Positions 55,016-64,000 of a stretch of 64,000 nt of DNA are shown here, piece by piece. The notes below the pieces were generated by a model. The model did no database searches. It saw nothing but the letters and a program-made list of their open reading frames with translations, and was not told where the DNA came from. A program made the translations under genes and the position numbers. Origin of the DNA: Dyadobacter jejuensis (GTDB taxonomy: Bacteria > Bacteroidota > Bacteroidia > Cytophagales > Spirosomataceae). Each line of letters opens with the position of its first letter. The stretch's first letter is position 1. Location of the stretch: NCBI RefSeq assembly GCF_003149085.1, contig NZ_QGDT01000005.1:124001-188000 (forward strand), given 5' to 3'.

Positions 55016-56443
55016 ATGACAACTAGAAGGGAGTTTTTTAAAAGTACCGGTGCCGGCTTAGCTTTGGCATCACTTACAGATACTACATCACTCGGGGCTC
55101 AAGCTTTAACGAACAAACTGGTATCTGGATCGCCTGTGATGGAGTTCAAAGTGACTCCGCCCTTATTTTGTCCTTATTATAGCAGCGGCCGTGCCGACCA
55201 AAAAGGAGGGAATGCCTATTACTATAAACGGGATGCCTTTGTTGATAACCCCTTTACTACGCCGGCCTCAGGAATGTCGGGCTCGCCGGTAGTCATCGAT
55301 GCCCATGGTAAAATGGTGGGCTTTACCAGTAGCCAGGGCTATGAAGATTCGACCTTCTCTTTCGATGGTAAAGATACCCTAAAAGTACAAGTCCCTCCGG
55401 GGCAGGAGCTCTTTGTGGATGAGCATGGCGATGGAGAAAAAGCTTGGAAGGATTATAATACCTTGATGATGAAACGCCTTAACATCAGTCCGTTGACCAG
55501 CTCTCCTACATTTTGGTCCGACGTGGAATATTGTACATGGGTAGAGCAGAAGTTTTTATCTACCAAAAAACAGGAGCATTTCAACCTGCTCAACCACGAC
55601 TTTATCAAAAAATACCTCGACGAGTTAATCGCCTTGGGCTATCCTAAAGGTAAGTTGACCTTGGATCATGGCTGGGGGACCTTCCCCGATGGTACCATCG
55701 ACTCCGGTTTTGGATCGTGGGTTCCCGACCCTAAGAAGTTTCCCGATTTTCGAAAGACAATGGATCTGATCGTAAATAAGGGGTTTACCCCAGGGCTATG
55801 GATAGGCTTTCCCAAAATACATGCGCAGAGTATGATAGCCCAGCAGTATCCCGACTTACTAGGGAGCTGGGAGGCCAATAATGCCCAACGAAAGCCTAAG
55901 GACATGCGCTATTTAAACCCTAAAGCCGACATTTATAGTTATGCTTCCGAGGTGATTCATCGGTTTTATAAGATGGGGGTCATGAAATTTAAGATCGACA
56001 TGTCCTATAATACCAAGGCCGATATGTTGCCTATCCATAAATAACTCTATCATGCGGCTAAGGATATTGACCCGAAAATAGAAATGGAATTTCATGTTCC
56101 AGATATTTTCTTTACCCGCTATACCGACGTGACGCGCACCAATGATGTTTGGTTAAACGACCAGTATGACTGGCCGGCCAGGGTAAAAACGCATTATGAA
56201 ATTACCTATAAGTCGTCGCCGGGAAGGGCAATAAATCTCGACCATGTGGGAGGCAATGACACCGGGGCCATTACCGAAGCTAAGTTTTTAAAGCATTTAG
56301 ATATGTACAAATCCAAAATCGGCTATCCGATGGTGTCGGTATTGCCTAGTCACTTTGGAAGCAAGGTGGTCGATCGCACCGGTGACTTTTTGTGGGAATA
56401 TCATAAAGGAGCCAGAAAGATCGTGTCTGACTTTTGGTCTTAG
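55016..56443 (+). pseudogene. GH31-like glycoside hydrolase, interrupted by in-frame TAA
   Basis: One frame of 476 codons is broken by a TAA at 56042-56044 (codon 343). The frame continues without a further stop to 56441-56443 and the sequence after the stop (LYHAAKDIDPKIEMEFH) carries straight on, so the two parts are one former gene. The N-terminus has a Tat-like signal (TRREFFKSTGAGLALASL). The barrel shows EYCTWVEQKF, KLTLDHGWGTFPDG, GFTPGLWIGFPKI and MKFKIDMSY, where the D is a candidate nucleophile, as in the GH31/GH36 clan, most like the MYORG-type GH31. One C-to-T change from CAA (Gln) would explain the stop. It precedes the broken FAD oxidoreductase by 198 bases. The family call is moderate; interruption is certain as read. 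Confidence 0.72.
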
Positions 56444-56641
56444 CACTAGCCGCTAAGATATCCTTAGCCTATTATTCAATATTAGACTTATCACGATGGA
56501 TAAGGTAGGAGTATTTTTACTATCGGCAATGATCCACCAGCAATAGGCCGGCTCATCGATTTTAGAAAACGCGGATCGCCAATAGTTGGCTGCCCCAGCA
56601 GTACCCACCAGTAGTGATATATTCTATTCGTCTTAAAAAAT

Positions 56642-58564
56642 ATGAAACGTAGAAATTTTTTCAAAAACGCCGCTGGTATAGCGATGGTTACACAATTAAC
56701 TCCGAACGGGGAAGCAGGGACCGAAAAACCAATAGAATCCTTTAAGTTCGACCGCAAGCAATGGGAAGTGATGGGCAACGGCTTTCAGGCTATGCCCGAT
56801 AGGAAAAAAACGGTATCGTACGACGTAGTGGTGGTTGGTGCGGGAATGGCAGGTATTTGTGCGGCCGTTGCTTCCGCTCGTAATGGGGCCAAAACAGTAC
56901 TTATCAATGACCGTCCCGTACTAGGAGGGAATGCTTCGAGTGAGATCCGCGTGACTGTCAACGGGGTGGCGCATTTAAAGCCCAAAGGCCTACCAGAAAG
57001 AGAGACGGGGATTATTGAAGAGATATTGATAGAAAACCGGGCAAGGAATCCGCAAGAGTCCTATCCGGTATGGGATCATGTACTATACGATTTCGTAACG
57101 AGAGAGTCCAATCTTACGCTAATGCTCAACACACAAGCCATGGATGCCGTCATGAAAGGCGACCGGATTACGGCGGCAAGGTGTTGGCAACTCACTACCG
57201 AAACCGAGTTTATGGTGCAGGGCCAGGTGTTTATCGATTGTTCGGGGGATGGGCTGCTGGCGGCAAAGGCCGGTGCCATATTTCGTACCGGTAGGGAGGC
57301 GGCGTCGGAGTTCGATGAGAAATATGCCCCCAAAGAGGCAGATGGGTGGCAGATGGGAGCATCTATCCTGATGCAAGCCAAAGATATGGGCCGCCCCATG
57401 CCTTACACTCCTCCCGCTTTTGTGATCAAATATGATGCTGAAAAGGCCCATGATAGAGCCATCAATCAGTTTATCGATGGTTTTTGGTGGGTAGAGCTAG
57501 GTAGTGAGTTCGATATTATCGATGAGCAAGAAGACAATCGTCATAAGCTTATGGGTTATTTGCATGGGGTATGGGATTATGTAAAAAATTCTGGTGAATT
57601 CCCTGAGTCCGAAAATTTTGCCTTGGATTGGGTGGGCGCCCTACCAGGAAGGAGAGAGTCTAGGCGGTTTATTGGGGATTTTATATAGTCGGAAAAGGAC
57701 CTCACCGGGCATCGTCATTACCCGGATGCCATCGGCTTTGGCGGCTGGTCTTTGGATGAACATAACCCGGGGGGGATTGAGAGACTCGATTTGCCTCCTA
57801 GTTTTTTTCATGAAAAATTTGCCAAAGTTTACGAGGTGCCTTTCCGTTGCTTGTATTCCAAGAATATTGCTAATCTCATGTTTTCAGGAAGGAACGTAAG
57901 CCAGACGCATATTGCCTTATCCTCCACTCGGATTCAAGCTACTTGTGCATTGATGGGCCAGGCCACGGGCACCGCAGCTACTTTATGTGTTAAACTAGGC
58001 GTGTTGCCTAGGGATATTGCCCAAAAACATATGGCGGCCCTACAGGAACAATTACTGCGCGACGACGTTTTTATTCCGTTACGTCCCGCCCAGGACCCTA
58101 ACGACCTGGCCACAAAAGCGAGCTCGATCTTTGGCTCTTCCACTACCACGGGCCAAGCTTCCTTATTGACAGATGGTATGTCGCGCGATATCGACGATCA
58201 GGTGCATCACTGGCAGTCGGACGGGTTACCCGCCTATGTACAGTTGGAGTGGGAAAAACCCGTAGACTTGTCAGCCATCGAAATTAAGTGCGACAGTAAT
58301 CTACAACGAAATATCATGATGCGTAAGGACCATAAGGTAAACCAGAATTTTGGTACCGAAATCCCTCCCGAACTACTCAAAACGGTAGATTTTGAGGTAC
58401 GAATTAAAGGGCAATGGGTAAAGGTAGGGCAGGTTAAAAATAATATAACCCGATTGGTGAAGGCGCATTTTCAAAGCCAAAAAACTACCGCTGTCCGGAT
58501 AAATATGACCGAAACCTATGGAGCCGATCATGTCAAATTATTCGAAGTAAGGTGTTATTCGTAA
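56642..58564 (+). pseudogene. FAD-dependent oxidoreductase (FAD_oxidored), copy 2, interrupted by in-frame TAG
   Basis: One 641-codon frame is interrupted by TAG at 57686-57688 (codon 349); the remainder is open to 58562-58564. The N-terminus has a Tat-like signal (MKRRNFFKNAAG). The Rossmann motif is VVVGAGMAG (G66, G68, G71), then RPVLGGNASSEIR and DCSGDGLLA; the C-terminal FAD motif (RCLYSKNIANLMFSGRNVS) lies after the stop. A discoidin-like domain closes the protein (FEVRCYS). The two intact homologues in this window have GDYMLKQQDL and GDYVLIEQDL where this gene has GDFI-stop-SEKDL; a Gln codon CAG is the simplest ancestor, one C-to-T change away. It is closest to the protein at 2456-4771. 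It lies 4 bases before the flavinylation-motif gene. Confidence 0.82.
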
Positions 58565-58568
58565 GCTT

Positions 58569-59692
58569 ATGATGGTCAGAAAGCCTTGGCTCAAAATATT
58601 ACTAATGGTGCTGCTGTGGAGTATGCTGGGTGGGGTGGCTATGGCCCAGCCCAGCCTCACCCAGCATCCGGTTTACTTGGTACACCCTGGGAGCGTGGAG
58701 GGGACCCCAAAGGAATACTGCCTGATAGAACAGAAGAGTGGAGCTGGCCAATCTCGTTATTATATGGATGTGGAATCCGTTATTTGCGGGAGTAAAGTTT
58801 GCAAGGTCGTAACCGTTCGGCTTTTCTGGGACGAATTGGGAAGATATACCCATTTCGATATGCCGGCAGGTATGGCCCTAGAAAAGGAAGAAGGAGAGGC
58901 CTTTACCCAGGCAGATTATGACAAACTTCAACAAATCCTTGCCAATCCATTCTCGCCCCTGCAGGACGTATATAAGGAGGATCTGGTGGATCCCGCGAGT
59001 GACTATAACGCCATCGATGCATTGTCGGGAGCAACGGTTACCATCGATCAGACGGCCATCGTAAAAGGGGCCGTTTGGACTTGCTATACCCTGTGGCATT
59101 GGGCGCATGGGCCCGTGGTGGCTTATATTAGAGATCATACGGGACGTGCGTATGCCGTCGAGGAATTACTGGTATGGCTTTCCGAGCGGGATAGCCCCTA
59201 TCAGGTGTTGGCCTTGGAGCAGCTCACCAAAAGAAAAGCCTATGGGGATTCCGAGATAAATGCTGTAGAGCAAATTGCCCTAAAAACAGAATCGCTATTT
59301 TCGGCGAGTCTATGTTATTTTGAAAAGGCGCCCTGGTTGTATATGAAAGAGCTATCCCCTTGCTATTCCAGCGTTCCCCAACTGCCTACAGAATGCGCTA
59401 CCTGAAATCCATTCAAAACAAACCGGAGACGGCACCAAGCGGGTTTTATCAGGGCATAGTAGCGGCCTGGAACTCCAAGGCACCGTATCCGGAGGTGGTG
59501 CTGCTTCTAGATATTCTAAAAGCCAAGTCTATCGATTCTCCCGAAGTCTATCAATCTCTCCTAGCTCTGTTAGAGGATGATCTTATGGTTTCTAGAGCCG
59601 TTTATTGGTTTCTAGTAGATAAACCATTGACGCCAGAGCAGCAGTTGAAGTTAAAAATGTTTGAACAAAACCATGCTGAGGCTCTGAACTGA
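58569..59692 (+). pseudogene. Exported flavinylation-motif protein, copy 2, frameshifted
   Basis: A paralogue of the protein at 6803-7858. The first frame (278 codons, ending at 59405) has a signal peptide (cleavage near AMAQ), a C-x4-C pair (C73, C78), DALSGAT at residues 150-156 with T156 as predicted FMN attachment site, and TCYTLWHWAHG. Similarity to the paralogue then continues in another frame, open from 59324 to 59692 (YERAIPLLFQ, AYRMRYLKSI), so a net loss of one base near the AAAA run at 59323-59326 is likely. The flavin motif is upstream of the lesion, so a truncated protein could still carry FMN. Together with the stops in the two preceding genes this points to operon decay or assembly error. 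Confidence 0.72.
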
Positions 59693-59742
59693 GTATTCGA
59701 ATGAAAGTCAAAAATAGGAGGATTATCAATTTTTAGAAGAAA

Positions 59743-59771
59743 TTGACTAATTTAGGTTCTTTATAATATTG
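59743..59771 (+). promoter_or_regulatory. Candidate promoter of the hybrid two-component regulator
   Basis: TTG at 59743-59745 and TAATATTG at 59764-59771, separated by 18 bases, match the Bacteroidota minus-33/minus-7 pattern (TTG, TAnnTTTG) with one mismatch. The minus-7 box ends 13 bases before the ATG, so the leader would be very short. Confidence 0.4.
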
Positions 59772-59784
59772 ATATTGTACTAAA

Positions 59785-62700
59785 ATGCTGCTTCGGCTAC
59801 TTAGATTAAATTTATTCCCCTTATATTTTATTCTTCTTTGTTGCCAGACTCATATGGGTTTGGCTCAAGCCAAGCCCTTTGGTTCACCCAAAAATTTATC
59901 GATCTCCGATGGATTGGCGCATAATGGGGTCACCAGCTTGTTGGAAGACAGTCAAGGATATCTTTGGGTTGGTACTTACGACGGATTAAACCAATATGAT
60001 GGATTCAAATTTGTCACCTATAAAAACACCCCAGATACCGAACTTATCGCTAGTAACAGGGTTAGAAGCCTGGCTCAGGATCCTCTTGGGAATCTGTGGA
60101 TAGGTACCGACGATGGTATTACCATCTATGACTATGAGTCGCAACAATTTAAAACCATCTACTCCAATAAGTTGACCGGCAAGGGATTGAATGGCCCTAT
60201 CATCCGATCCATTATTGTTCAAAAAGACAAGGGGTGGATGATCTGTGCAACAGAGCTGGACGGGTTGTTGATTTTTAACACCGATTACCAGCTGAAGGCT
60301 CATTATATTCCTTCCTTAGGTCCAGGTAGCTTGGGCGTATTATTTCAGGAAGGGGTCGAGATAGGAGAAGGCATTTATGTGTATGCTACATCGGCAGGTT
60401 TGTTGCAATTTGACTCCAATAAAGGTCATTTTAGAAGGGTGTATGGCGAGAAATTACCATCTTGTGTGTCAGTAACCCGTACCCCCGACAGCCACCTCAT
60501 TGTGGCAGGCCAGGACGGGGTTGATATCCTGAAATTTACTAAATCGAGCCAAGGAGTCCGTTATAAGTGGCTAAGCCATAGTTTGTCCTCCCAGCGATTT
60601 AAAATTGTAAGAGGCGATATGGAAGGGCGACTGTGGCTGGGGACCTTAAATGATGGTACTATACGGGTCAATTCTATGGCACAACTTCTATCCGCCGACC
60701 AACGTGGGCTTAAGCCCCTGGAACCTACCGATTTTGTCCGGGTAAGTAGTATACTCCTTTCACCTACTTCGGGATGTTGGGTGGGGACGTTTAATAAGGG
60801 GCTTTATAATTATAATTTAAAACCAAATCCCTTCTCTTTTTTTGATTTTACCCAAGGAAAGACCAGAGAAACGGGAGTTCAGAAAATAATAGGGCATCTG
60901 TCTGCCTTTAACGACAAGGAGGTTCTCCTTTCGAACAGGACAGGGGGGCTTAACTTACTGAATACAGAAAACCATACCATAAGGCACTTCCCTTATAAGC
61001 TTCCTTTAGGGGGAGATAAGATAGTGGGTAGGTTTATGCAAGATTCGAAGCATCACCTTTGGGTTAATTATAACGCCTTAGGTCGGTTGTATCGGATTGG
61101 CTTGGAGGAGGCAACCACTGAGCTCATCACTTTTAGAGGTGCGCCCTTAAGCTTAACTATACAGTCGATGTCCGAAGATCGATTTGGCAATATCTGGATT
61201 GGTGGGGTAGAAGGGGCCTATAAAATTACGGTCAACAAAGATGGGAGTATTGGGGAAGTGTTTTCCTTGAATAATCTTCCTTATTTCAAACAAATGGATT
61301 TGTCGTTGGTTCGGGCACTATATGCCGACCCAGAGTACGATTTTATGTGGCTAGGTACCGACGCCCAGGGCTTATTCCGAATAAAGATTACCGACCAACA
61401 GGATCCTGCCCTCGCGCCTGTCGATCATTATGTTTTTGATAGGAGGAAGCCAGGAAGTATTTCCAGCAACTTTGTGTCGAGTATACTGAGGTTGCCCAAC
61501 CACGAGCTCTGGATTGGGACCGAGCGAGGAGGGATTTGTCAGGTGCTTCAGAGCGATACGGAACCACGATTCTTAGCCTTTACCGAAAAGAATGGGCTTT
61601 CTAATAATGTGGTCAAGGCCATACTCCCTACCTCTGACAACAACCTTTGGATTAGCACCAATATCGGGCTGAATTATTTTAATACCACCACTAAAACTTT
61701 CAGGAACCTAACGGCGAATGACGGGCTACCTTTCGAAGATTTTAATTATTCGGCGGTCCGGCTCAATAATGGGAATTTTGTCTTCACTGGGCTCGATGGT
61801 ATCACCTATTTTAAGGCGGAGGCTATTGATCGGCATGAGGCCATCCCTAAGCTGCAATTTGGGAGTTTATTGGTCAAGAATAAAATGGTAGCACCATCCG
61901 ATACGCTTAATGGCCGGGTTGTGCTACACCAAAGGTTGCGCGACGGAGGACAAGTAGAGCTCAAATATTCGGAGGATGTTTTCTCCATTGAGGTTAACTC
62001 CTTGCATTTTTCCAGTTCCGTCAATCATTTTATTAGATATCGCCTTTTGCCCGAAAATCAGGAATGGATTAAAAGGCCCTCCAATCAGAAGTTTATTAAC
62101 TATGCGGGGTTGAAGCCCGGGGAATATACACTGGAAGTGGCGGTATCGAATGCCTTAAACGAATGGTCGGCTCCGCAGCAGCTGAACATCGTGATTAGTC
62201 CTCCGTTCTGGAGAACGTTTTGGGCCTATCTACTTTATTTGGTTCTGATAGCGGTTGGCATTTATGTCGTGATTCAAGTTTTTCTTCGAATTCAAGGATT
62301 ACAACACAAAGTCGCATTAGAACAGCTGGAGCTAGAAACAGGACAAAGAATTAGTGAAGCGAAGCTAACTTTTTTCTCGAATATATCCCATGAAATCAAA
62401 ACCCCGGTAACCCTAATACTAGGGACGATCGAGCTGTTGAGCAAACAGATGAATGCCGGAGTAGGCGTTCGGGAAAAGCTTAATTTGGTGTTAAGGCAGT
62501 CCAAAAAGATCTCTCAGCTGATCGACCAGGTGCAGGATTTTCAACGGGCCGATACCAACCTCTTACGTATGCATCCAGACACCTTTAGCTTCGATGCCTT
62601 CGTAGCCGAATTGGTGGGCGATTATCAGGTAATGGCTTTGGCCGAGCAGAAAACCATAGAGGTGATTGCTGAGGATAGTGCTGAAATTTTTGTTCGGGCC

Positions 62701-63924
62701 GATCCCGATAAAATGGAGAAAATTTTAAATAATTTATTAAGTAATGCCTTTAAACATACCAGTACAGGAGCCGTAATTCGGGTCCTATACCGAACAGATC
62801 AACAACAACTTTTAATAACCGTCCACGACAATGGGAAGGGGATTCACCCCAAGGATCTTCCCCATATTTTAGAGCGATTCTATCAGTCCAAATACCACCA
62901 GCAAGAATACGTAGGAGGGTCAGGGATTGGGTTAGCCTTTACCAAAGTGCTGGTAGAAATGCACTATGGGCAAATAGACATCGATAGTACTTTAGGTGTC
63001 GGAACGTCCGTTATGCTTCGCCTGCCGGTGGTGGCTGAGCCAGTAGACAGTCGGGAGCGGGAAGAAGAGACTATCCTTTTGAAAAATGAAGCAGCATACC
63101 AGCCTTCTACCATGGCTATGGCACCGTATGACCGGCAGCAGGTGGTTGCCGATAGCAGCTTTGCTGGAGCGACGGTGTTCTTAGCAGAGGATAACCCCGA
63201 CATGCGCACCTTTGTAGCGGAAGTGCTCGGAGATTTTTATCAGGTCAAGAGCTTTGGGAATGGCCAGGAATGTCTGGATGCTTTGGAGGAAGAGTGGCCC
63301 GATGTGATCATCAGTGATGTACTTATGCCGGTCTTGAATGGTTTTGAGCTTTGTAAGCGCGTCAAGGCCGATGTGTCTACGAGCCATATTCCCGTTATAC
63401 TGCTCACTGCTTGCATATCGGTGGACGACCAGATAACCGGGCTGAATCAGGGGGCGGATGGCTACATCAAAAAACCTTTCGATATTCAGCAGCTTATTTC
63501 TACCACCGATTCGGTATTGCGTACCCGCAAGCAAATACGCGAAAGGTTCGATTTGGGGCTTCCTTTACAATTGCAGAATACCAATGCCAAAGACCAAGTC
63601 TTTATGGAAAAACTATACCGTCTTATGGAGAGCAACCTCGATAACGAGAATCTGGATATCAGTGATTTTACTAAAGAACTTTACCTTAGCCGTACGCATT
63701 TGTATCAAAAAGTTAAGGCAATTACCAACCAAACACCATTTGACCTTTTGAAGACTTACAGGCTCAATAAGGCCGCCCAATACCTTTTGCAAGGGGAATA
63801 TTCTGTTAATGATGTGTATCTGATGACTGGTTTTAAAAGTAGGACGCATTTTAGCAAGGCCTTTAAGGAGGCTTTTGGCACCTCGCCGGGGAAATATGCA
63901 AAGGCTCAACCTACTTCGGAATAA
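59785..63924 (+). CDS. Hybrid two-component system regulator (sensor kinase-response regulator-AraC)
   Basis: A 1379-residue one-protein signalling system typical of Bacteroidota polysaccharide loci. After a signal peptide (about residues 1-30), two seven-bladed propellers of Reg_prop repeats (for example LLEDSQGYLWVGTYDGLNQYD) occupy about 35-690, then a Y_Y_Y domain (about 700-790), one membrane helix (about 800-825), a HisKA domain with phosphorylated H869 in SNISHEIKTP, a HATPase domain (NLLSNAFKH, GKGIHPKD, GSGIGLAFTK), a receiver domain with D1178 in ISDVLMP, and a C-terminal AraC-type helix-turn-helix (FTKELYLSRTHLYQKVK). It should sense a periplasmic oligosaccharide and activate the adjacent operon. 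It appears intact although the enzyme genes just upstream are broken. Confidence 0.95.
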   Translation: MLLRLLRLNLFPLYFILLCCQTHMGLAQAKPFGSPKNLSISDGLAHNGVTSLLEDSQGYLWVGTYDGLNQYDGFKFVTYKNTPDTELIASNRVRSLAQDPLGNLWIGTDDGITIYDYESQQFKTIYSNKLTGKGLNGPIIRSIIVQKDKGWMICATELDGLLIFNTDYQLKAHYIPSLGPGSLGVLFQEGVEIGEGIYVYATSAGLLQFDSNKGHFRRVYGEKLPSCVSVTRTPDSHLIVAGQDGVDILKFTKSSQGVRYKWLSHSLSSQRFKIVRGDMEGRLWLGTLNDGTIRVNSMAQLLSADQRGLKPLEPTDFVRVSSILLSPTSGCWVGTFNKGLYNYNLKPNPFSFFDFTQGKTRETGVQKIIGHLSAFNDKEVLLSNRTGGLNLLNTENHTIRHFPYKLPLGGDKIVGRFMQDSKHHLWVNYNALGRLYRIGLEEATTELITFRGAPLSLTIQSMSEDRFGNIWIGGVEGAYKITVNKDGSIGEVFSLNNLPYFKQMDLSLVRALYADPEYDFMWLGTDAQGLFRIKITDQQDPALAPVDHYVFDRRKPGSISSNFVSSILRLPNHELWIGTERGGICQVLQSDTEPRFLAFTEKNGLSNNVVKAILPTSDNNLWISTNIGLNYFNTTTKTFRNLTANDGLPFEDFNYSAVRLNNGNFVFTGLDGITYFKAEAIDRHEAIPKLQFGSLLVKNKMVAPSDTLNGRVVLHQRLRDGGQVELKYSEDVFSIEVNSLHFSSSVNHFIRYRLLPENQEWIKRPSNQKFINYAGLKPGEYTLEVAVSNALNEWSAPQQLNIVISPPFWRTFWAYLLYLVLIAVGIYVVIQVFLRIQGLQHKVALEQLELETGQRISEAKLTFFSNISHEIKTPVTLILGTIELLSKQMNAGVGVREKLNLVLRQSKKISQLIDQVQDFQRADTNLLRMHPDTFSFDAFVAELVGDYQVMALAEQKTIEVIAEDSAEIFVRADPDKMEKILNNLLSNAFKHTSTGAVIRVLYRTDQQQLLITVHDNGKGIHPKDLPHILERFYQSKYHQQEYVGGSGIGLAFTKVLVEMHYGQIDIDSTLGVGTSVMLRLPVVAEPVDSREREEETILLKNEAAYQPSTMAMAPYDRQQVVADSSFAGATVFLAEDNPDMRTFVAEVLGDFYQVKSFGNGQECLDALEEEWPDVIISDVLMPVLNGFELCKRVKADVSTSHIPVILLTACISVDDQITGLNQGADGYIKKPFDIQQLISTTDSVLRTRKQIRERFDLGLPLQLQNTNAKDQVFMEKLYRLMESNLDNENLDISDFTKELYLSRTHLYQKVKAITNQTPFDLLKTYRLNKAAQYLLQGEYSVNDVYLMTGFKSRTHFSKAFKEAFGTSPGKYAKAQPTSE

Positions 63925-63950
63925 ATATCTAAATGAGTTGAGCCTTTTTG
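63901..63950 (+). terminator. Probable terminator after the hybrid regulator
   Basis: Arms AAGGCTCAAC (63901-63910) and GTTGAGCCTT (63937-63946) pair perfectly over 10 bp with a 26-base loop, and a T run (63945-63949) follows. The left arm lies inside the last codons of the regulator gene. The long loop lowers confidence. Confidence 0.5.
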
Positions 63951-64000
63951 CTGTCAAAATGAATCAATTTTAAAGCCTGTCGAAGGATTTCGGTCTACGT

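Noticed and set aside
56084-56443. A separate 119-codon gene after the glycosidase.
   Set aside because: It is in the same frame as the upstream part, separated only by one TAA, and its sequence continues the glycosidase fold; treated as the 3' part of a pseudogene.
57752-58564. A separate 270-codon oxidoreductase-like gene.
   Set aside because: It is the same frame as 56642-57688 and carries the missing C-terminal FAD motif, so it is the 3' part of one interrupted gene.
59360-59692. A separate 110-codon gene starting with TTG.
   Set aside because: It matches the C-terminal region of the paralogue at 6803-7858 and overlaps the end of the first frame; a frameshift is the simpler reading.
55016-59692. 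Reassigned stop codons (TAG or TAA read as an amino acid) as an explanation for the interrupted genes.
   Set aside because: TAG ends normal genes here (for example at 14809, 33272 and 36346) and TAA ends many others, so both act as ordinary stops.

Overview
The window is a carbohydrate-utilisation region from a member of the Bacteroidota, most likely the class Cytophagia (inference). Evidence: four SusC/SusD pairs, two FecR anti-sigma factors with STN-type SusC receptors, an ECF sigma factor, a periplasmic-sensor hybrid two-component regulator, A-rich start regions instead of strong Shine-Dalgarno sites, and Bacteroidota-only families (DUF4959/DUF5000, DUF4998-like, NPGW-ending SusD proteins). 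No rRNA, tRNA, CRISPR array, insertion sequence or phage gene was seen.

Layout. (1) 1-14.8 kb: a divergent LacI-type regulator (cut by the window edge, with a transposase-like zinc ribbon at its N-terminus) faces a rightward run: Na+/solute symporter, two FAD-dependent oxidoreductases, an exported protein with a covalent-flavin attachment motif, three beta-propeller glycosidase-like proteins (one GH117-like, one with FN3 domains) and an S1 sulfatase, closed by a terminator. (2) 14.9-24.2 kb, leftward: a SugE-like exporter, a SusD/SusC(STN)/FecR operon with no sigma gene of its own, a membrane protein, a DUF1569 protein and a Crp-family regulator. (3) 24.4-36.4 kb, rightward: ECF sigma, FecR, SusC(STN), SusD, two GH29 alpha-L-fucosidases and a BNR-repeat protein. 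(4) 36.5-44.0 kb, leftward: SusC, SusD and two surface lipoproteins, converging on region 3 at a strong bidirectional terminator. (5) 44.7-49.1 kb: an Rpn/PD-(D/E)XK nuclease-like protein, a YeiH/UPF0324 transporter and a PQQ dehydrogenase with an inserted cytochrome c domain. (6) 49.5-63.9 kb, rightward: SusC, SusD, a small lipoprotein, three consecutive broken genes (GH31-like glycosidase, FAD oxidoreductase, flavinylation-motif protein) and a hybrid two-component regulator.

How it may work. The SusC/SusD pairs import oligosaccharides. The sulfatase, GH117-like protein, propeller glycosidases and fucosidases point to a sulfated and/or fucose-containing glycan, but no endo-acting depolymerase is present, so the substrate cannot be named. 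The most unusual element is a redox module that occurs twice: an FAD-dependent oxidoreductase followed by an exported protein with a DxxTGAT or DxxSGAT flavinylation motif and a C-x4-C pair. The copy at 2.5-7.9 kb is intact. The copy at 56.6-59.7 kb is disrupted by an amber codon and a frameshift, and the glycosidase just upstream carries an ochre codon, so this second operon looks recently inactivated unless these are assembly errors.
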